From the NCBI GenBank assembly GCA_004431415.1, contig QPMI01000269.1:39948-103947 (forward strand): a stretch of 64,000 nucleotides of DNA, read 5' to 3'. How positions within the stretch are numbered: the first letter of the stretch is position 1; every line of letters begins with the position of its first letter. Positions 43,539 to 54,879 of this stretch are shown here, piece after piece. The translations under genes were made by a program, and so were the position numbers. Under the pieces are notes generated by a model. It saw only the letters and a list, made by a program, of their open reading frames with translations, was not told the origin of the DNA and made no database searches. The stretch is from Cyanophora paradoxa (lineage: Eukaryota > Glaucocystophyceae > Cyanophorales > Cyanophoraceae).

Positions 43539-46476
43539 ATGTCGGTGCAAGTCTTCGGCGGCTTTGACGGAGTAGTGCCGCGGGACTTCTTCTTCGCTAA
43601 GGCGTGCAGCAATGGCTCTTCGGACTTCAATGTCACGCGCTCCAGCACGGCGCGCCTCTCCCTGCCCGCGCGAGAAGTCCCAGAGGCGACCGCCGTCCAG
43701 GCAACCATGCCGCTCATCGTGCGTACACGTGCTTGAAGTCACCGAGTAATATCCTTCCAACGCGCTGCTCATCGGCGCGCCGCATGCAGGATGGTACGCC
43801 GTCGCTCCCGCTCGCCCGCGATGCAGAGACCGGAGACTGGCGACTGCTCCTGGACCTGCCGCCCGCTCCAGGGGACTCAGTCAGTCTGATCTTCGAGTCA
43901 TCAACAGGCTTCACGCTTTCGGTTCGTCGAGCGTCATCGTCGGCTGCTCGTCCCACTGCTCACCTACGTGTCCTCCCGCGACGCCGCAGCCCGACATGGA
44001 CAAAAGCCCCGAGGATGACATGAACGTGGCGCGCGCCGGTTGGATCTACCCCGCGTATGGTGCGGCCTTGCGTGCTCCGTCGTGCGCGGCCGGGCGCCCG
44101 ACCGCGGCGCGGCATCGCAGTGGCGCGGGTCGCGGGGAGCACGCACCAGGCCTCCAAGGGCGTCGGCGGGCGCAGCGCCTGCACTGCAATCGCCGCTTTC
44201 GCGGCTCTCCGCGCCATGATGGGCTCCGCGCCTTACTGGGAGCCCGCCGCCGTCGACCAGGCCCGCCCGGGTCCCCCCGGGCGCCTCTGCGCCCGCGCTC
44301 ACGCCGGCGCAGGCGCTGCGGGACGGGACGGCGCTGTACAACCACTTCATGAGGACGGCGGGCGGCGGCCTGCCGGCGGGCGTGGAGCACACGGAGTTCG
44401 ACGCGGTCGTGGGGGCGGCCCCGGACCTGCGCCAGCTCCGCATCTCCCGCATCGAGTACGAGGGCCTCCTCAACGTGCGCCGCCCCGCCCCCCGCCCCTA
44501 CCCACGCCCCCGCCCTCTCCTCCCCCCCCCCCCCCCCCCCCCTCCGTCTCCCCGACCTCGTCGTCGTCCGCCGATGCCGGCGTCCTCTGCAGACGGACGG
44601 GAGAGCGTTCCTGGAGATCGCCCGGGAGCTGTGTGACGCCGGGCGCCGCCGCCCCGAGGGCCTCGCCGTCACCTGCGCCGCCCAGGTACCCCCCTCCCCC
44701 GGCCTCCCCCCCGCCACTGCGGTGACCTGGGGCTCAGACGCTGGTCGCGGTGGCGCTGCCGGGGCCGCCGCATGAGTCGCTCGTGCGCGCCGTGGACGAC
44801 TTTTACCGCGGGCACCGCAGCCGCTGGCGCGCCCCGCCCCTCGCCGCCCTCCCCTGCACGGTCCGCCCGCCCCCGCCCCCGCCGCGCCAGCCGCGCCTCA
44901 CGCGGCGGGGGGGCGGGGGCAGCTGCTGGTGTTCGACTCGCACCGGCACACGGCGGAGCGGGGCGGGGCGCGGGAGGCGGCGTGGCTCCTCTTCCCCTCG
45001 CCCGAGGCGCTGGCCGCCTATCTTGGCCTGGAGCGCTTCCCCTGCTTCCTCCCCGACGACCCCGGCGTCACCGAGATGGAGATCCTCCTCACCCGCCAGG
45101 TCCCAGAGCCCGCCCCGCCCCCCAGCCCGCCCCCGCCCGCCCCCGAGCGCCCCCGGCCGCAGTTCGCGTACTACCGCTTCCACGCGGAGGCTTCGGCGCC
45201 CCGCGACGAGGCGGCGCTCCTCCGGGCGCGGATCGAGGAGCTGGTGAGCGCCCCGCCGCCGGCGACGGGCGCGGGCGCGGCCGACGCCTCGCCCCCCGCA
45301 GCGGCGCGAGGGGCGGCGCTGGAGGAGGCGCGGGCCGCGGAGGAGGCCCGGGCGACCGCCCTCGCGCAAGAGGAGGCCGAGCTCGCCGCCGCCGAGCGCC
45401 GCGCCGAGGCCGCGTGTGCTTGCGCCGGCCCGCCCCCGTGGGGCGGCGGGGCCACTGACGCGCGGCGCGCAGACCGTGCGACGAGTGCGAGGCGCTGATG
45501 GCGCAGCTCGCCCAGTCGGAGGAGGCGATCCGCGAGCACGAGGCGCTCCTCGAGGCGAGAGTCCAGGCCCGGCAGCCGGCGCGCGCCCCGAGCCGCGATG
45601 ACCCTCCGGTACCGCCGCCTCGGCAGGCGCGCTGCGCACGCCTCTTACCCAGCCTCGCCTGCCCCGTTCTCCCCAACTCCTTGTGCAGGCCTCTTACCCA
45701 GCCTCGCCTGGGGGCGGGCTGCCCGAGGTTCGCGACCGACCAAGCGCGTCCCGCCGGCGCTCCGCACGTCTGCTGACGGCGGGGCGCAGCCCGTCTTGCC
45801 CGCCCTTGCGGCGCACCCCACCCCTCCCCTCCCCCAGCAGCCCATCCCCCGCGCCGGCGTCTCGGTCCTCGCCCTCCTTCCGCCCTCGCCGCCCACCCGA
45901 CTCACGGCCCGCAGAGCCATCGAGCGCACGTCCCCAGCGGCTTACCAGAGGCGTACCCCCCGGCCGCCCTTAGCCCGTCGAGAGTGCGCGCGTACCCCGG
46001 CTGTGCTCCGCCCACTTCCAACGCGGGAACCCCCTCAGGACGGCCCCAGCTCGGCTGCTTACAACCATAAACCGCTGTCCTCGCCACGGCGTCTTTCGCC
46101 CAGGCCTGCCGCTGAGCTCACAGGCGACACGCCCTCCACGCAGCCGCGACACGGCGCCGGCGACCCGCCATCGTCCTTGCAGTCGGGCTCGACGCCGGGC
46201 GTCGCGGAATCCGTGCGCCCTCCGTGCCGCCCTACCCTTGAGGCGCGCGCTCGCCGCGTCTCACGCCGCTCGCAGGATCCGATGGAGGAGGACCCTCCCC
46301 TCGCGCCTCCGTCGGGGACTTGTTCAACGCAGCCCGCCGCCGTCGCCCTCGACCGACATCCAGATCCCATGGAACTCCAGCAGCGGCTGGCCACGGGGGA
46401 TCCGGGCCCATCGGAGGGTCTAGTAGGCGCTTATCATCTAGATCTATCATCTAGCGGACGAGAGTATGAGAAATGA
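43539..46476 (+). CDS. Putative USP-like cysteine peptidase with coiled-coil tail
   Basis: Starts MSVQVFGGFDGVVPRDFFFA at 43539. An N-terminal sandwich-like domain continues across an intron (RDAETGDWRLLLDLPPAPGD). The peptidase-like part is SKGVGGRSACTAIAAFAALR with a candidate Cys nucleophile (44160-44215), then ALYNHFMRTAGGGLPAGVEH, QLRISRIEYEGLL, FLEIARELCDAGRRRPEGLA and GQLLVFDSHRHTAERGGARE with an Asp-Ser-His (44920-44980), followed by AWLLFPSPEALAAYL. This Cys...Asp-x-His order with a GA...F.S...A.YL tail resembles ubiquitin-peptidase-like folds; the assignment is inference. A heptad region and CDECEALMAQLAQSEEAIRE (45484 on) follow. The last long frame is Pro/Arg-rich and ends SSSGREYEK at 46476. 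Introns include GT and GC donors; the one before TDGRAFLEI is C-rich. Confidence 0.6.
44478..44545 (+). repeat. Oligo-C intronic tract
   Basis: C-rich sense strand between the YEGLLN exon (donor GTGCGCCGCC) and the TDGRAFLEI exon. Confidence 0.7.
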
Positions 46477-46632
46477 GAATCCTTTCTTTGACGAAAGAAT
46501 TTCGCACTTAACACAAGCGGGTTTGAACGGGGGGTACTGTGCGAAATTGTGTTTAGACGAGGGTACTGAGAACAGTGCCGGCGGATACAGAGCCGGAAAA
46601 AATCAGAACAAAGGAAAACAGGAGATGCAGAT

Positions 46633-48401
46633 CTAAATTATAATTAGACCTAGATCTAGAGAACGCCGTCGGGAAGGCCTAGGGTTATGGTCGATATCGA
46701 TTCTGCTCGCGCAGGTCGCCTTTGCAAATCCTGGCGCAGACATTAGATCAATCAGATCCGCCACCCGACTCTCGGGAAGCCAGCGCGCGCGGCGCGCGCA
46801 CGGGCAGTCGGGATGGTCGGCGAGCCAGCGGTCTGGCGTGCGGGCCGAGGCTCGGCGTGAGCGAGGGCGCAGGTCCGGCCCCGACGGCGAGGGGCGAGGG
46901 GCGAGGGACGGGGCGGACCGATGCAGGGGGCGTGGAAGAAGTGCATACAGGGGACCGTCCGCACGCTCTCCCCCGCCTCGTAGTCCTCCATGCAGACCGC
47001 GCACCTGCCCCGCCCTGATCAGCACCGGCGAGGCCGGGGCGGGGCAGGGCGGGGCGGGCGAGCGGGGGGAAAGGGGCTCGCCTGGCGCGGTCCCTGTGCC
47101 TCTCGCGCTCGCGCTCGTCGCGGGGGATGTCGCCGGGCCGCAGCTGCCGGCGCGGGAACTGGGCGACCGTGTGCGGGGGTACGCCCCGGCTCACGTGGCC
47201 GATCTGCTCCTGCAGCGCCAGCAGCGCCTCATACCCCTCCTCCCTGCGCCCGCTGGCGCCGGCTCGTCGCGCGGCGGGGCGGGGGGGAGCGGTACCCGCC
47301 GATCTCGTCGGGCACTTGAATGGCCGGCGGCGGGGGCGGCCGCGGCGGCTGCGGGTGGCGGATGGCGGGTGGCGCGGGCGGCGGCAGGCGACGCAGCGGG
47401 AGAGGGCCAGGGCGCGGGAGGGGATCCAAGAACGGGGCGAGGCCGGCTTCTTGCTCCGAGATTCCCATCGCGATGAGCCTGTCGGTCTCGTGCATGGCCG
47501 CTGCGGCGCGCTCGGATCCCGAGAGCGGGGGCCGGGCCGGGCCGGGGCGGGGAAGGGCGGGAGGGGCGGGAAGGGCACCCTCGTAGCTGGCGTCCTCCTG
47601 CTGGGCGAGCAGCATGTCGGCCTCCCGCATGGCCGCTGCGGGGCCGTCGCGCTCAGAGCGGGGCGGGGCGGGCGGGGCGGGGGCGGGCGCGCCCTCGCGG
47701 TCGAGCTCCTCCTGCACCGCGCGGGCGAGCGCCGCGTCCGACGAGCCGTGCGACTGGGCCGCCACCCCGGGCGGCAGCGCCGGCTCCGGCGCCCCCGCCC
47801 CCGCCCCCGCCTCGTCCACCATCGCCTCGCCCGCCGCAGGCTCCGCGTCCGCTTCGAATGCCCATCGATTCCCCGGATCCGGTGGATACACGTTCGGCGT
47901 CGGCGGGGGCGCCCTGCTCCGCGCTGATACTTCGGCACGCCACGAGGCCTCTCCTCGTGCCGGCCGTCCGGCGTCGTACTCGCTGACCGCGGCCGGCGAC
48001 GGCAGCGGCTGCTGTACATATGTTCGAGCTGGCGCCGGCCATGCCCAAGCTGCCTGCGGAGGCCTAGACTGTAAGCCGGATCCGACGCGCGAAGGAAGGC
48101 CGGAGGAATGGGCGGCCGTCGGCGCGGCCGCCGGCGGTTCAGACCAGGGCGCGGCCGCGGCGCTGGCGCCTGCGCCGAGGAGACGCTCAAGGCGCCGCAG
48201 CCGCTCCGCGTGCTCCGCGAGCTGCTCCGATTGGGCGTCGAACCGCACGCTCAGATCCTCGAACGCCCGGCGCTGCTGCTGCGACTCGTCGACCAGGCGG
48301 CGGACGTCGTTCTGCAACTGTTCCCGAAGCCGCCGCTCCGCCCGGAGCTCGTCGAGGGCGCCGCGAAGGTTCTCCAGATGCAAACCCGAGTTCGTGGACA
48401 T
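46633..48401 (-). CDS. RING-H2 E3 ubiquitin ligase with coiled coil and UIM-like helix
   Basis: Starts at ATG 48401 (MSTNSGLHLENLRGALDELR); longer in-frame starts exist up to 48557. A coiled coil (LREQLQNDVRRLVDESQQQR, EQLAEHAERLRRLERLLG) is followed by a Pro/Ala-rich region. SSDAALARAVQEELDRE looks like a ubiquitin-interacting helix, and YEALLALQEQIGHVSRGVPP is the helix often seen before RING-H2 domains. The RING is CAVCMEDYEAGESVRTVPCM, HFFHAPCI, then after an intron DRWLADHPDCPCARR, giving C-C-C-H-H-C-C-C ligands. The intron (about 46832-46922) starts GTCCGCC and ends ACGCCAG. The stop is at 46633-46635 after SLDLGLIII. RING-H2 proteins recruit E2 enzymes. Convergent with the peptidase-like gene. 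Confidence 0.8.
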
Positions 48402-48954
48402 GACAGCGGCCGTCGGACGCGTACGTCCGAACGCTCCTGACTGCCTCAATGCAAGCTTCCTGATGTGTGAACTAGTCCCTCCGGCCTGTTCGCGCGCTGC
48501 TGGTCCAGAAAGACCAGCCGCCAGATTCGAGCCGGCGATCTTCGGATTTCGATGCATAGCTCATATGAGCCAGCTGGTGTTGGCGACGCGAGGCCGAATT
48601 CGAATTCGAACGCCGATCGCGACCGGTATACGTACGGTAACGTACCAGCGCATGCGCGTGACGCTTCGACTCGCGCGCGATGTGCTGCGTGCACGTGCGT
48701 TCGCGGTACTTTCGCGTCATGATCAGTCACTACTAGGCTAGTACTGAGTGCTCGTACGCGTGCTGATCATGACGTCGACCGCGGCCGTCGGACTCTCATC
48801 TCTAGCTGCCGCAGCCTGCCGGCGCCTAGAAGCTCTCCGCATACTTTTACTGAAACTTCACTTCGAGAGATTAATAAATAACGATAACAGAGCAAAATAC
48901 CAATAGACGCGGTAGCCAGAGCGAGATTCGCGTTGTGGCCCAACTTGTGGGGGA
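48402..48954. other. Intergenic region with two TGATCATGA motifs
   Basis: Lies upstream of the RING-H2 gene and downstream of the USP-like paralogue, both on the minus strand. Palindromic TCATGATCA/TGATCATGA copies lie at 48718-48726 and 48764-48772. No coding island apart from possible extended RING-H2 starts. Confidence 0.45.
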
Positions 48955-51900
48955 TCACGGGGCCTCTAGACTTGAGCGGTGCTGCAGCTGGCCGTGGCGC
49001 TGGCCCAGCGAGCGCTCGCGCTGGTCGTTGTCCGCCCTGAGCGCCGCGAGGTCGGCCCGCAGCGCCGCCACGCACCGCTCCTGCCGCCACGTCAGACGCC
49101 CCAAATACAAGCGCGCGGCGCGCGCGGCGCGCGCCCGGGCGGTGGGGCGGGGGGTACGGGCGGGGCCGCACCACGTCGTCCCGCTCGCGCCGCAGGGCGC
49201 GCAGCTCGTCAGACTCCTCTGCGGGGGGCCCCTGCGCCGGCGCCGGCCCCGCATCGCGGGAGCCCGCCATCCCCGGCGGCCCCCGACCGCGCTCCCCCTC
49301 CTGCGCCCCGTGGCTTCTGGTAGCTAAGCGAGGATCGCCGGGTCCGGAGCCTGCCGGGGCGCCGGGAGCTAGTGGCGGCTGACAGGGCCGGTCGCCCAGC
49401 GCTCGGTCGGAGGGGCCGGGCTCCTCGAGGCGGAGGGGGGCGGGAGGCGCGGCGCCGGCGGGCGGGGGAGCTGGGGCGGGACCGAGGGCGAGCTCGCAGA
49501 AGCGGAGGACGGAGTTGAGCTCAGAGCGGCTTTCGCCGGCGACGCGGGCGCCGAAGAGCTCGCGGCTGAGGTACGCCCGCAGCGCCGCCGCCCCCTCGAA
49601 CTCGAGCGCCGCCGCCCCGCGGGGCGCCTCGAGCAGGCCCTCTCCATTGATCTCGTCGGGGCGGGGCAGCGGGTCGAGGAGGAGGGGGCGCCCCGCGGGC
49701 AGCGGGCCGCCCCACGCGACGAGGACGCTGTGCTCGACGAGGCTCGCAACGATCGCCCGCAGCCGGCCCGCCCGCCTGCCGCCGCCCTCCAGCGCCCCCG
49801 CGAGGTTCTCGAGGTCAGCGGGGCCGATCTGCCGCGCCGTGAGCCGGGCGGCGGGCGCAGGCGGGCCGGGGGCGCGCCTGGGGCCCGAGGACGTCGAGAA
49901 GGGGCTCGCCGGCGGCCAGCGGCGCGAGGGACGGCAGCGCGCGCAGCGTCGCCGCCTCGTCCTCGAGCCCTAGCAGCGCGGCTCCCACGCCGGCCTGCTT
50001 CGCCATGGCCGCCGCCGCCTCGATCCCTGCGGGCCCGGACGCGTCGGGCGGGACGGGGGACTGGAGGGAGGGCGCGGCGGGGACGCGGACGGCAGCGAGG
50101 GCGGCGGCGCAGTCCGGAGGGGGGCCGGCGGGCGCTGCGGAGAGCAGCTCGCGCGCGGCCGCGAGGCACGCGACGAGGCTCCAGCGGCGCTCCATCGCCG
50201 CCCGCGCCGGGGCCTCCTTGGCCGACCCTACAGCCCCGCCCTGTGAGAAAGCGGGGCGGGGCGGCGGGTCGGCGGGCCGGCGCACGGTACAGGCGGCGGC
50301 GCGGAAGCGCGTGCCGCTCGTAGTAGACCTCGACGCAGTTGCGGTCTGCCTGCGGGAGAGACGCGTGAGAGGGGCTGGCGGCCGGCGCGGCGCGGGCGGG
50401 GAGCGCGCCGTGCGGCGGTCGGAGGATTTGATCTCGTGCGCCCTCTGCGGCGGGGGCGCTCGCGCCTCAGCGAGGGCGGCCGCGGCGGGGGCCGGGGGCG
50501 GGGTGCCGGGCCGACGCACGGAGAGCCGGGGGACGGGCTCGCGGGCGCCCTCGTAGCGGACTCTGAAGCGGAACTCGACGCGGCGCAGCGGCAGGTCGAC
50601 CCGCACCCGCCATAGCACGCGCCGCGCGCTCGGGATCGCCGCCAGCGGCACCTCCCGCGCCCACTGCGCCCCGCCGCCCCTCCACCATCAGAGATGCGCG
50701 GGGCGGGGCGGGGCGGGGCGGGGCGGCGGCACATGGAGGGCGGGGTCGGGCCCGAAGGTGCCGACGGCGGCGACGGCCGCGACGCGCTCCTCGTTGGCAA
50801 GGCTTGGGTCCTCGTAGGCCAGCGTCACCGTGCGGAAGTCGAGCCGCGACTCGGCGAACTCGTAGCACCGCGGCGCCTCCTCGCCCTCCTCCTCCCCCAC
50901 CTCCGCCACCCCCGCCCCGCCGGCCGCCCCCGCCCCGGGGCTGCATGCCGGCAGGCCCGGTAGACTCGAGGGCCCGGCGTCGGGGACGGGGGAGGGGGCG
51001 GGCGACAGGGGCCGGGCGGGGGCGGGGGACGGGGGGCGGGCGGCGGTTCGGGACGGGGTGAGCGCTGGAGAGGCGGGGGGAGCGTCGGGAGAATGCAGTC
51101 GAGTCGATGGAGCGAGGGTTGGGGCGGGGGCGAAGGCGGGGCATGAGGACCGGGCGTAGGGGGGGGCCGGAGTGGGCGCTGGAGAGGGCGGCCGGGCGGG
51201 GGCGGGGGCCGAGGCGGGGGCGGGGGACGGGGGCCGGGCGGCGGCGGAGGCGCGGAAGGGGTCCCGCAGGTAATCGAGTCCGGCGAGCGGGTCTCGAGGG
51301 GCGTACGGAGCGGCGGAGTAGCGGTCGGAAGAGCGGGCGGCGAGAGGGGAGGCGGGCGCCGGCGGGGCCGGGGCCGGGGCCCCTCTGGAGGACGAGGGGG
51401 AGAGGAGCACCGAGTGGAGGGGGCCCGAGGGGAGGTGGTGGGACGTTGCCGCCTGCGCGGAGAGGCGCTGCGGCGTCTGCCTCAGGCGCTCCTGCACCGC
51501 GGACGGCACGGGTACGGGTATGCTGAACGACGGCTGATCCGCGGGGCGCGCCGAGCTCGCGCCGGGGCGGCTCTCATCGAATCTGTCGCCGCTGTCGCGC
51601 TCGCTGTCGCGGGCCGCCCCCAGAGACCCGCCGGCTGCCGCGGGCGACTGTGAGCGCTGGACGGGGACGCTTCGCGGCGCCTCTCGCGCGACCGGCGCTG
51701 GCTGCTGCTCGAAGCGCTGCTCGGAAAGGAGCTGCAGGCTGGCCTGAATGGAGCGCGCGCTCGAGGGCCGCGCCGCAGTCGCGGGGCTCGACTCCGCGGC
51801 CTCCTCAGCAGCGGAATACGAGGGACGCGAAGCTCCCGGCGTCACGGCTCGCGCTCTGCCGTATGTAGAGGAGGCGGCGTTTGCTGAGCCTGCGTAAACG

Positions 51901-52224
51901 TAGGCGGCGCCATATGCATCGAGCCGCCTTGGGGATGCAGCTATCACGTCGCTGGCGCTGCTGCTCGCACTGCCGCTCCTGCTGAAAGAACTGCTGCGGG
52001 GGGCGCTTGCTGGGCGCGCCAATGACGGCCGGCTTTCGCTGCTTGTTCGCGAAGCACGGGCTTCGAAGAGCAGGCTCTCGTCTTTTGCCTTCTTTACGGC
52101 GGCTGGGGCGCATATAAGCTCGCGGGAAGAGCGCTTTCTCGAATAACGCACCCGAACATATTGCGACGTGCGCCCGAACGTCGGCCGCGTACACGAAGCG
52201 GCCGCAATCCCGACACCAGCCCAT
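48955..52224 (-). CDS. UBZ-like finger / CBM20-like / USP-like / coiled-coil protein
   Basis: ATG 52224 opens a first exon with CRDCGRFVYAADVRAHVAIC, a C2HC finger of UBZ type; its donor GTGCGTTATT follows at once. A long Ser/Pro/Ala disordered region follows (52080-50960). CYEFAESRLDFRTVTLAYED, ERVAAVAAVGTFGPDP, EVPLAAIPSARRVLWRVRVD and RRVEFRFRVRYEGAR form the CBM20-like part, ending DRNCVEVYYERHALPRR. RRWSLVACLAAARELLSA and HSVLVAWGGPLPAGRPLLLD plus AALEFEGAAALRAYLSRELF parallel the gene at 14314-16550 nearly segment by segment. A C-terminal coiled coil (RQERCVAALRADLAALRADN) ends RSSLEAP at about 48955. Asp-Pro-Leu replaces the Asp-Ser-His of the 43539 relative, so it may be a non-catalytic ubiquitin-binding relative. 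Domain names are inference. Confidence 0.58.
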
Positions 52225-52604
52225 CGCATCACATCCTAGGCACCATATGCATGTGGCACATGACGAGCTCCTCAGACTAGTACTGCTCTTCTTCCGCTTC
52301 GAATTCGGCGCTCTTTTTCAACTGGGGGTGGGCCGCGATGGGGGTACGAGCGTGACTTGATCATGAGTTCGAGGCTTCGAGCTCGAGCTCGTGTGGATCG
52401 ATATCATGAGGTCGATCGTGCATGATCGCGATCCGACCTACTCTTCCGGGTACCCCACCGGCGGTAAGCGTATCCGTATCATTCGCTCGAGCTCGCGCCG
52501 CCTCGCGGTGCCGCCACCGAATTGCACCAGCCTGGCAGCTAGCTCTCAGCTAGAGTCTGCAGCCAGCTAGCCACAGCCCGACCCGCGCCCGAGATTGCAA
52601 TTGA
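52225..52604. promoter_or_regulatory. Divergent intergenic region
   Basis: Lies between start codons at 52224 (-) and 52605 (+). Contains TGATCATGA at 52358-52366 and a near variant around 52405-52430. Likely holds both promoters. Confidence 0.4.
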
Positions 52605-54879
52605 ATGGTTAGCCCAAGTGATCATGAGCAAGGCGGCTGGCCGTCGGAGATCTTCGAGCCTGGCGAGGAGGCGAAGGCGGAGGGGCTCGAACTCGCCTGC
52701 ACCGTCTGCTGCCTCGTCATGCGCGAGCCGGTGCGCCCTCCGTTCGTTGGCCTGTTCGCCCTGCGCGTGCATGCGGCAGGCCTAGGAGAACGTTTGTTGA
52801 CGCTGTTGCAATTGCGGCCTGCGCGCGCAGACGCTGCTGGGGTGCTCGAACGAGCACGCGCTGTGCCGGGCGTGTGCGGAGCGGCTGGCGCGGCAAGCGG
52901 GCTACCCGTTCGAGTACGAGTACATGAGGGCGCAGCTCAAGTGCCCTATCGACCGCGAGGTCATCGACCGCGATCGTTTCCGGCCGGCGGTGCGCGATTC
53001 CAGGCGAATCAACGAGCTGCGAGTGCAGTGCGTGTCTTTCCTATATATATCGCTTTAATTATATATATTTAATATTAAAAAATATTGATGCGCGTGCTGC
53101 GAACAGCTGTCCGTTCCGGGAGCGCGGCTGCGAGTGGCAGGGCGACCTGGGCTCGTTCACAGCCCACACAGAGCGCTGCGTGACGGGGTGGGGGGTCTGC
53201 GGGTGGTGCAAGGAGCGTGTTCTTCTTGACGAGCTTCGGGTGCGTTTTCACATATGCGCTCCTCGCGCCTCTTCCTTCCATTAGTGATCCAAGCCATGTG
53301 GTGGCGGCCATCGCACATGTACAGGCGCATGAGGCGGCGTGCCGACGGCCATGCCCCAATGTGGACCTTGGTTGCATCGCTCGTCTCTCTCGTTCCGAGC
53401 TTGAGGCGCACCTTGGTGACTTCCTGCTCTTTCTCGCGACCACTAGTACTTCCTGCTTTCGATCTGTAATGACGGCCTGCAGATTCATGCCTGCGGACTC
53501 TAGTCACGCGCCTCGTCCGCGAGAAGGATGAGCTTGCCCACGAGAGGGACAAGCTCATCCGCGAGAAAGGTGAGCGTGGCCATGGGTGGCCCACTCCGAG
53601 TACGCACGTGCACCTCCTGATCATTGCCGGCCGCGGGGGCCCAGGAGTGTTGATGCGGCGGGTGAAAGAATCTTCAGGGCAGCTTTCAGGCGTGCTGAAG
53701 CGCCAGATGGAGGCAGCCGACAAGCAGTCAGCGGCTGTAAAGCAACTCGAAGCAATGCGGTTTGATGCCGAGGCGCAAGTGAAAGACCTCTCCGCGCAAC
53801 TCGAAGCAATGCGGTTTCGGGCGGAGGCGGCCGAGGTTCAGCTGACTGAGCTACATGTGGCACCCGGGAAGAGCATCATGGATGCCGTGAGGTGGGCTGA
53901 TGCTGGACAGAAGATTCACCTTGCAGCAGGCGTGTGCGTGTCTCTTGCTCAATTCCGCGCTTGCTTCTCGCTCGCTAATTATTATAAAGCTGACATAAGT
54001 TGACTGATGCAGGTACAAGGAGCGGGTGGTGCTGGAGAAGGAGGTGCACATTGTTGGGCCGCGGGAGGCCATCCTGGAGTCAGACGGGTTCGAACCCACG
54101 CTCCATATCATGATCAAGGGGCCTAGGCCTGCGGCGCCGACCCTGCGAGGGATTACGATCCGCTCTCGGCAATCATCGGCAGTGAAGATTGAACCGGCCG
54201 CGGCCGTGGGGACCCGACGTGGTGAGGTACCGGTGGAAGTCACGGGATCGATCATCATAGAGGGTTGCGACATCAAGGGAGGCGCTAGCAAGCAGAGCCA
54301 TGGCATTTACGTGCTGAATGCATCACCTGTTCTGCGCGGTTAGCACATCACTTTCCGACCTCGAGCTCGGCCTTGCCTCGCGATTGCCGCATTGACCCTG
54401 CAGCACGCAGAGAACTTGGTGCACGATTCTGGTGGAGCTGCGATTTGGTTTTTCGGGGCTTCCCAGGGCATCGCGGAGGGCAATGATGTGTTTGGCAACA
54501 ACGAGGCAGGCATCGTGATCAGCGAGCGTGCAGATCCCATTGTACGGGCCAACAGGTGCCCAGCTCTTGTCCTTCCAGGCCCATCCACCATGTACGCCAT
54601 GTACCCTCTAGATCTGATTCCCTCAGCAGGATCCACGACCAGAAGTTCGCAATCGTTGTAAACCCTGGTGGCAAGGGAACCATCGAGGGGAACCACTTCG
54701 AGCGAATCTCGGATCCGACTAAGGCGCCCTATGGAGCGAGGGTCATTGATGGTGGCGTGATTCTCGGGGAAAACTGCACCCCCGTCATTCGGGGCAACAC
54801 GTTTGTATCAGCCGCTGAGCTTCGCGATCGAAGCAACGTACGAGCTCCTCAAGCTCCCCGTCCTTTCATATACTTATGA
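52605..54879 (+). CDS. RING-like / TRAF fingers / coiled coil / beta-helix protein, probable E3 ligase
   Basis: The leader GGWPSEIFEPGEEAKAE and first pair CTVC match the paralogue at 8108. An intron (GTGCGCCC...GCGCAG) leads to CSNEHALCRACAERL and LKCPIDREV: the last zinc pair reads CPID, so one Cys ligand is replaced by Asp. Two TRAF-type fingers follow on separate exons (CPFRERGCEWQGDLG with AHTERC; CPNVDLGCIARLSRSELEAH). A coiled coil (LVREKDELAHERDKLIREK; AVKQLEAMRFDAEAQVKDLS) leads to a beta-helix with rungs ERVVLEKEVHIVGPREAI, GSIIIEGCDIKGGASKQSHG, GIAEGNDVFGNNEAGIVISE and GTIEGNHFERISD. The frame ends at 54879, possibly after a further intron. The rungs resemble FBXO11-like substrate-binding helices. 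Confidence 0.75.
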
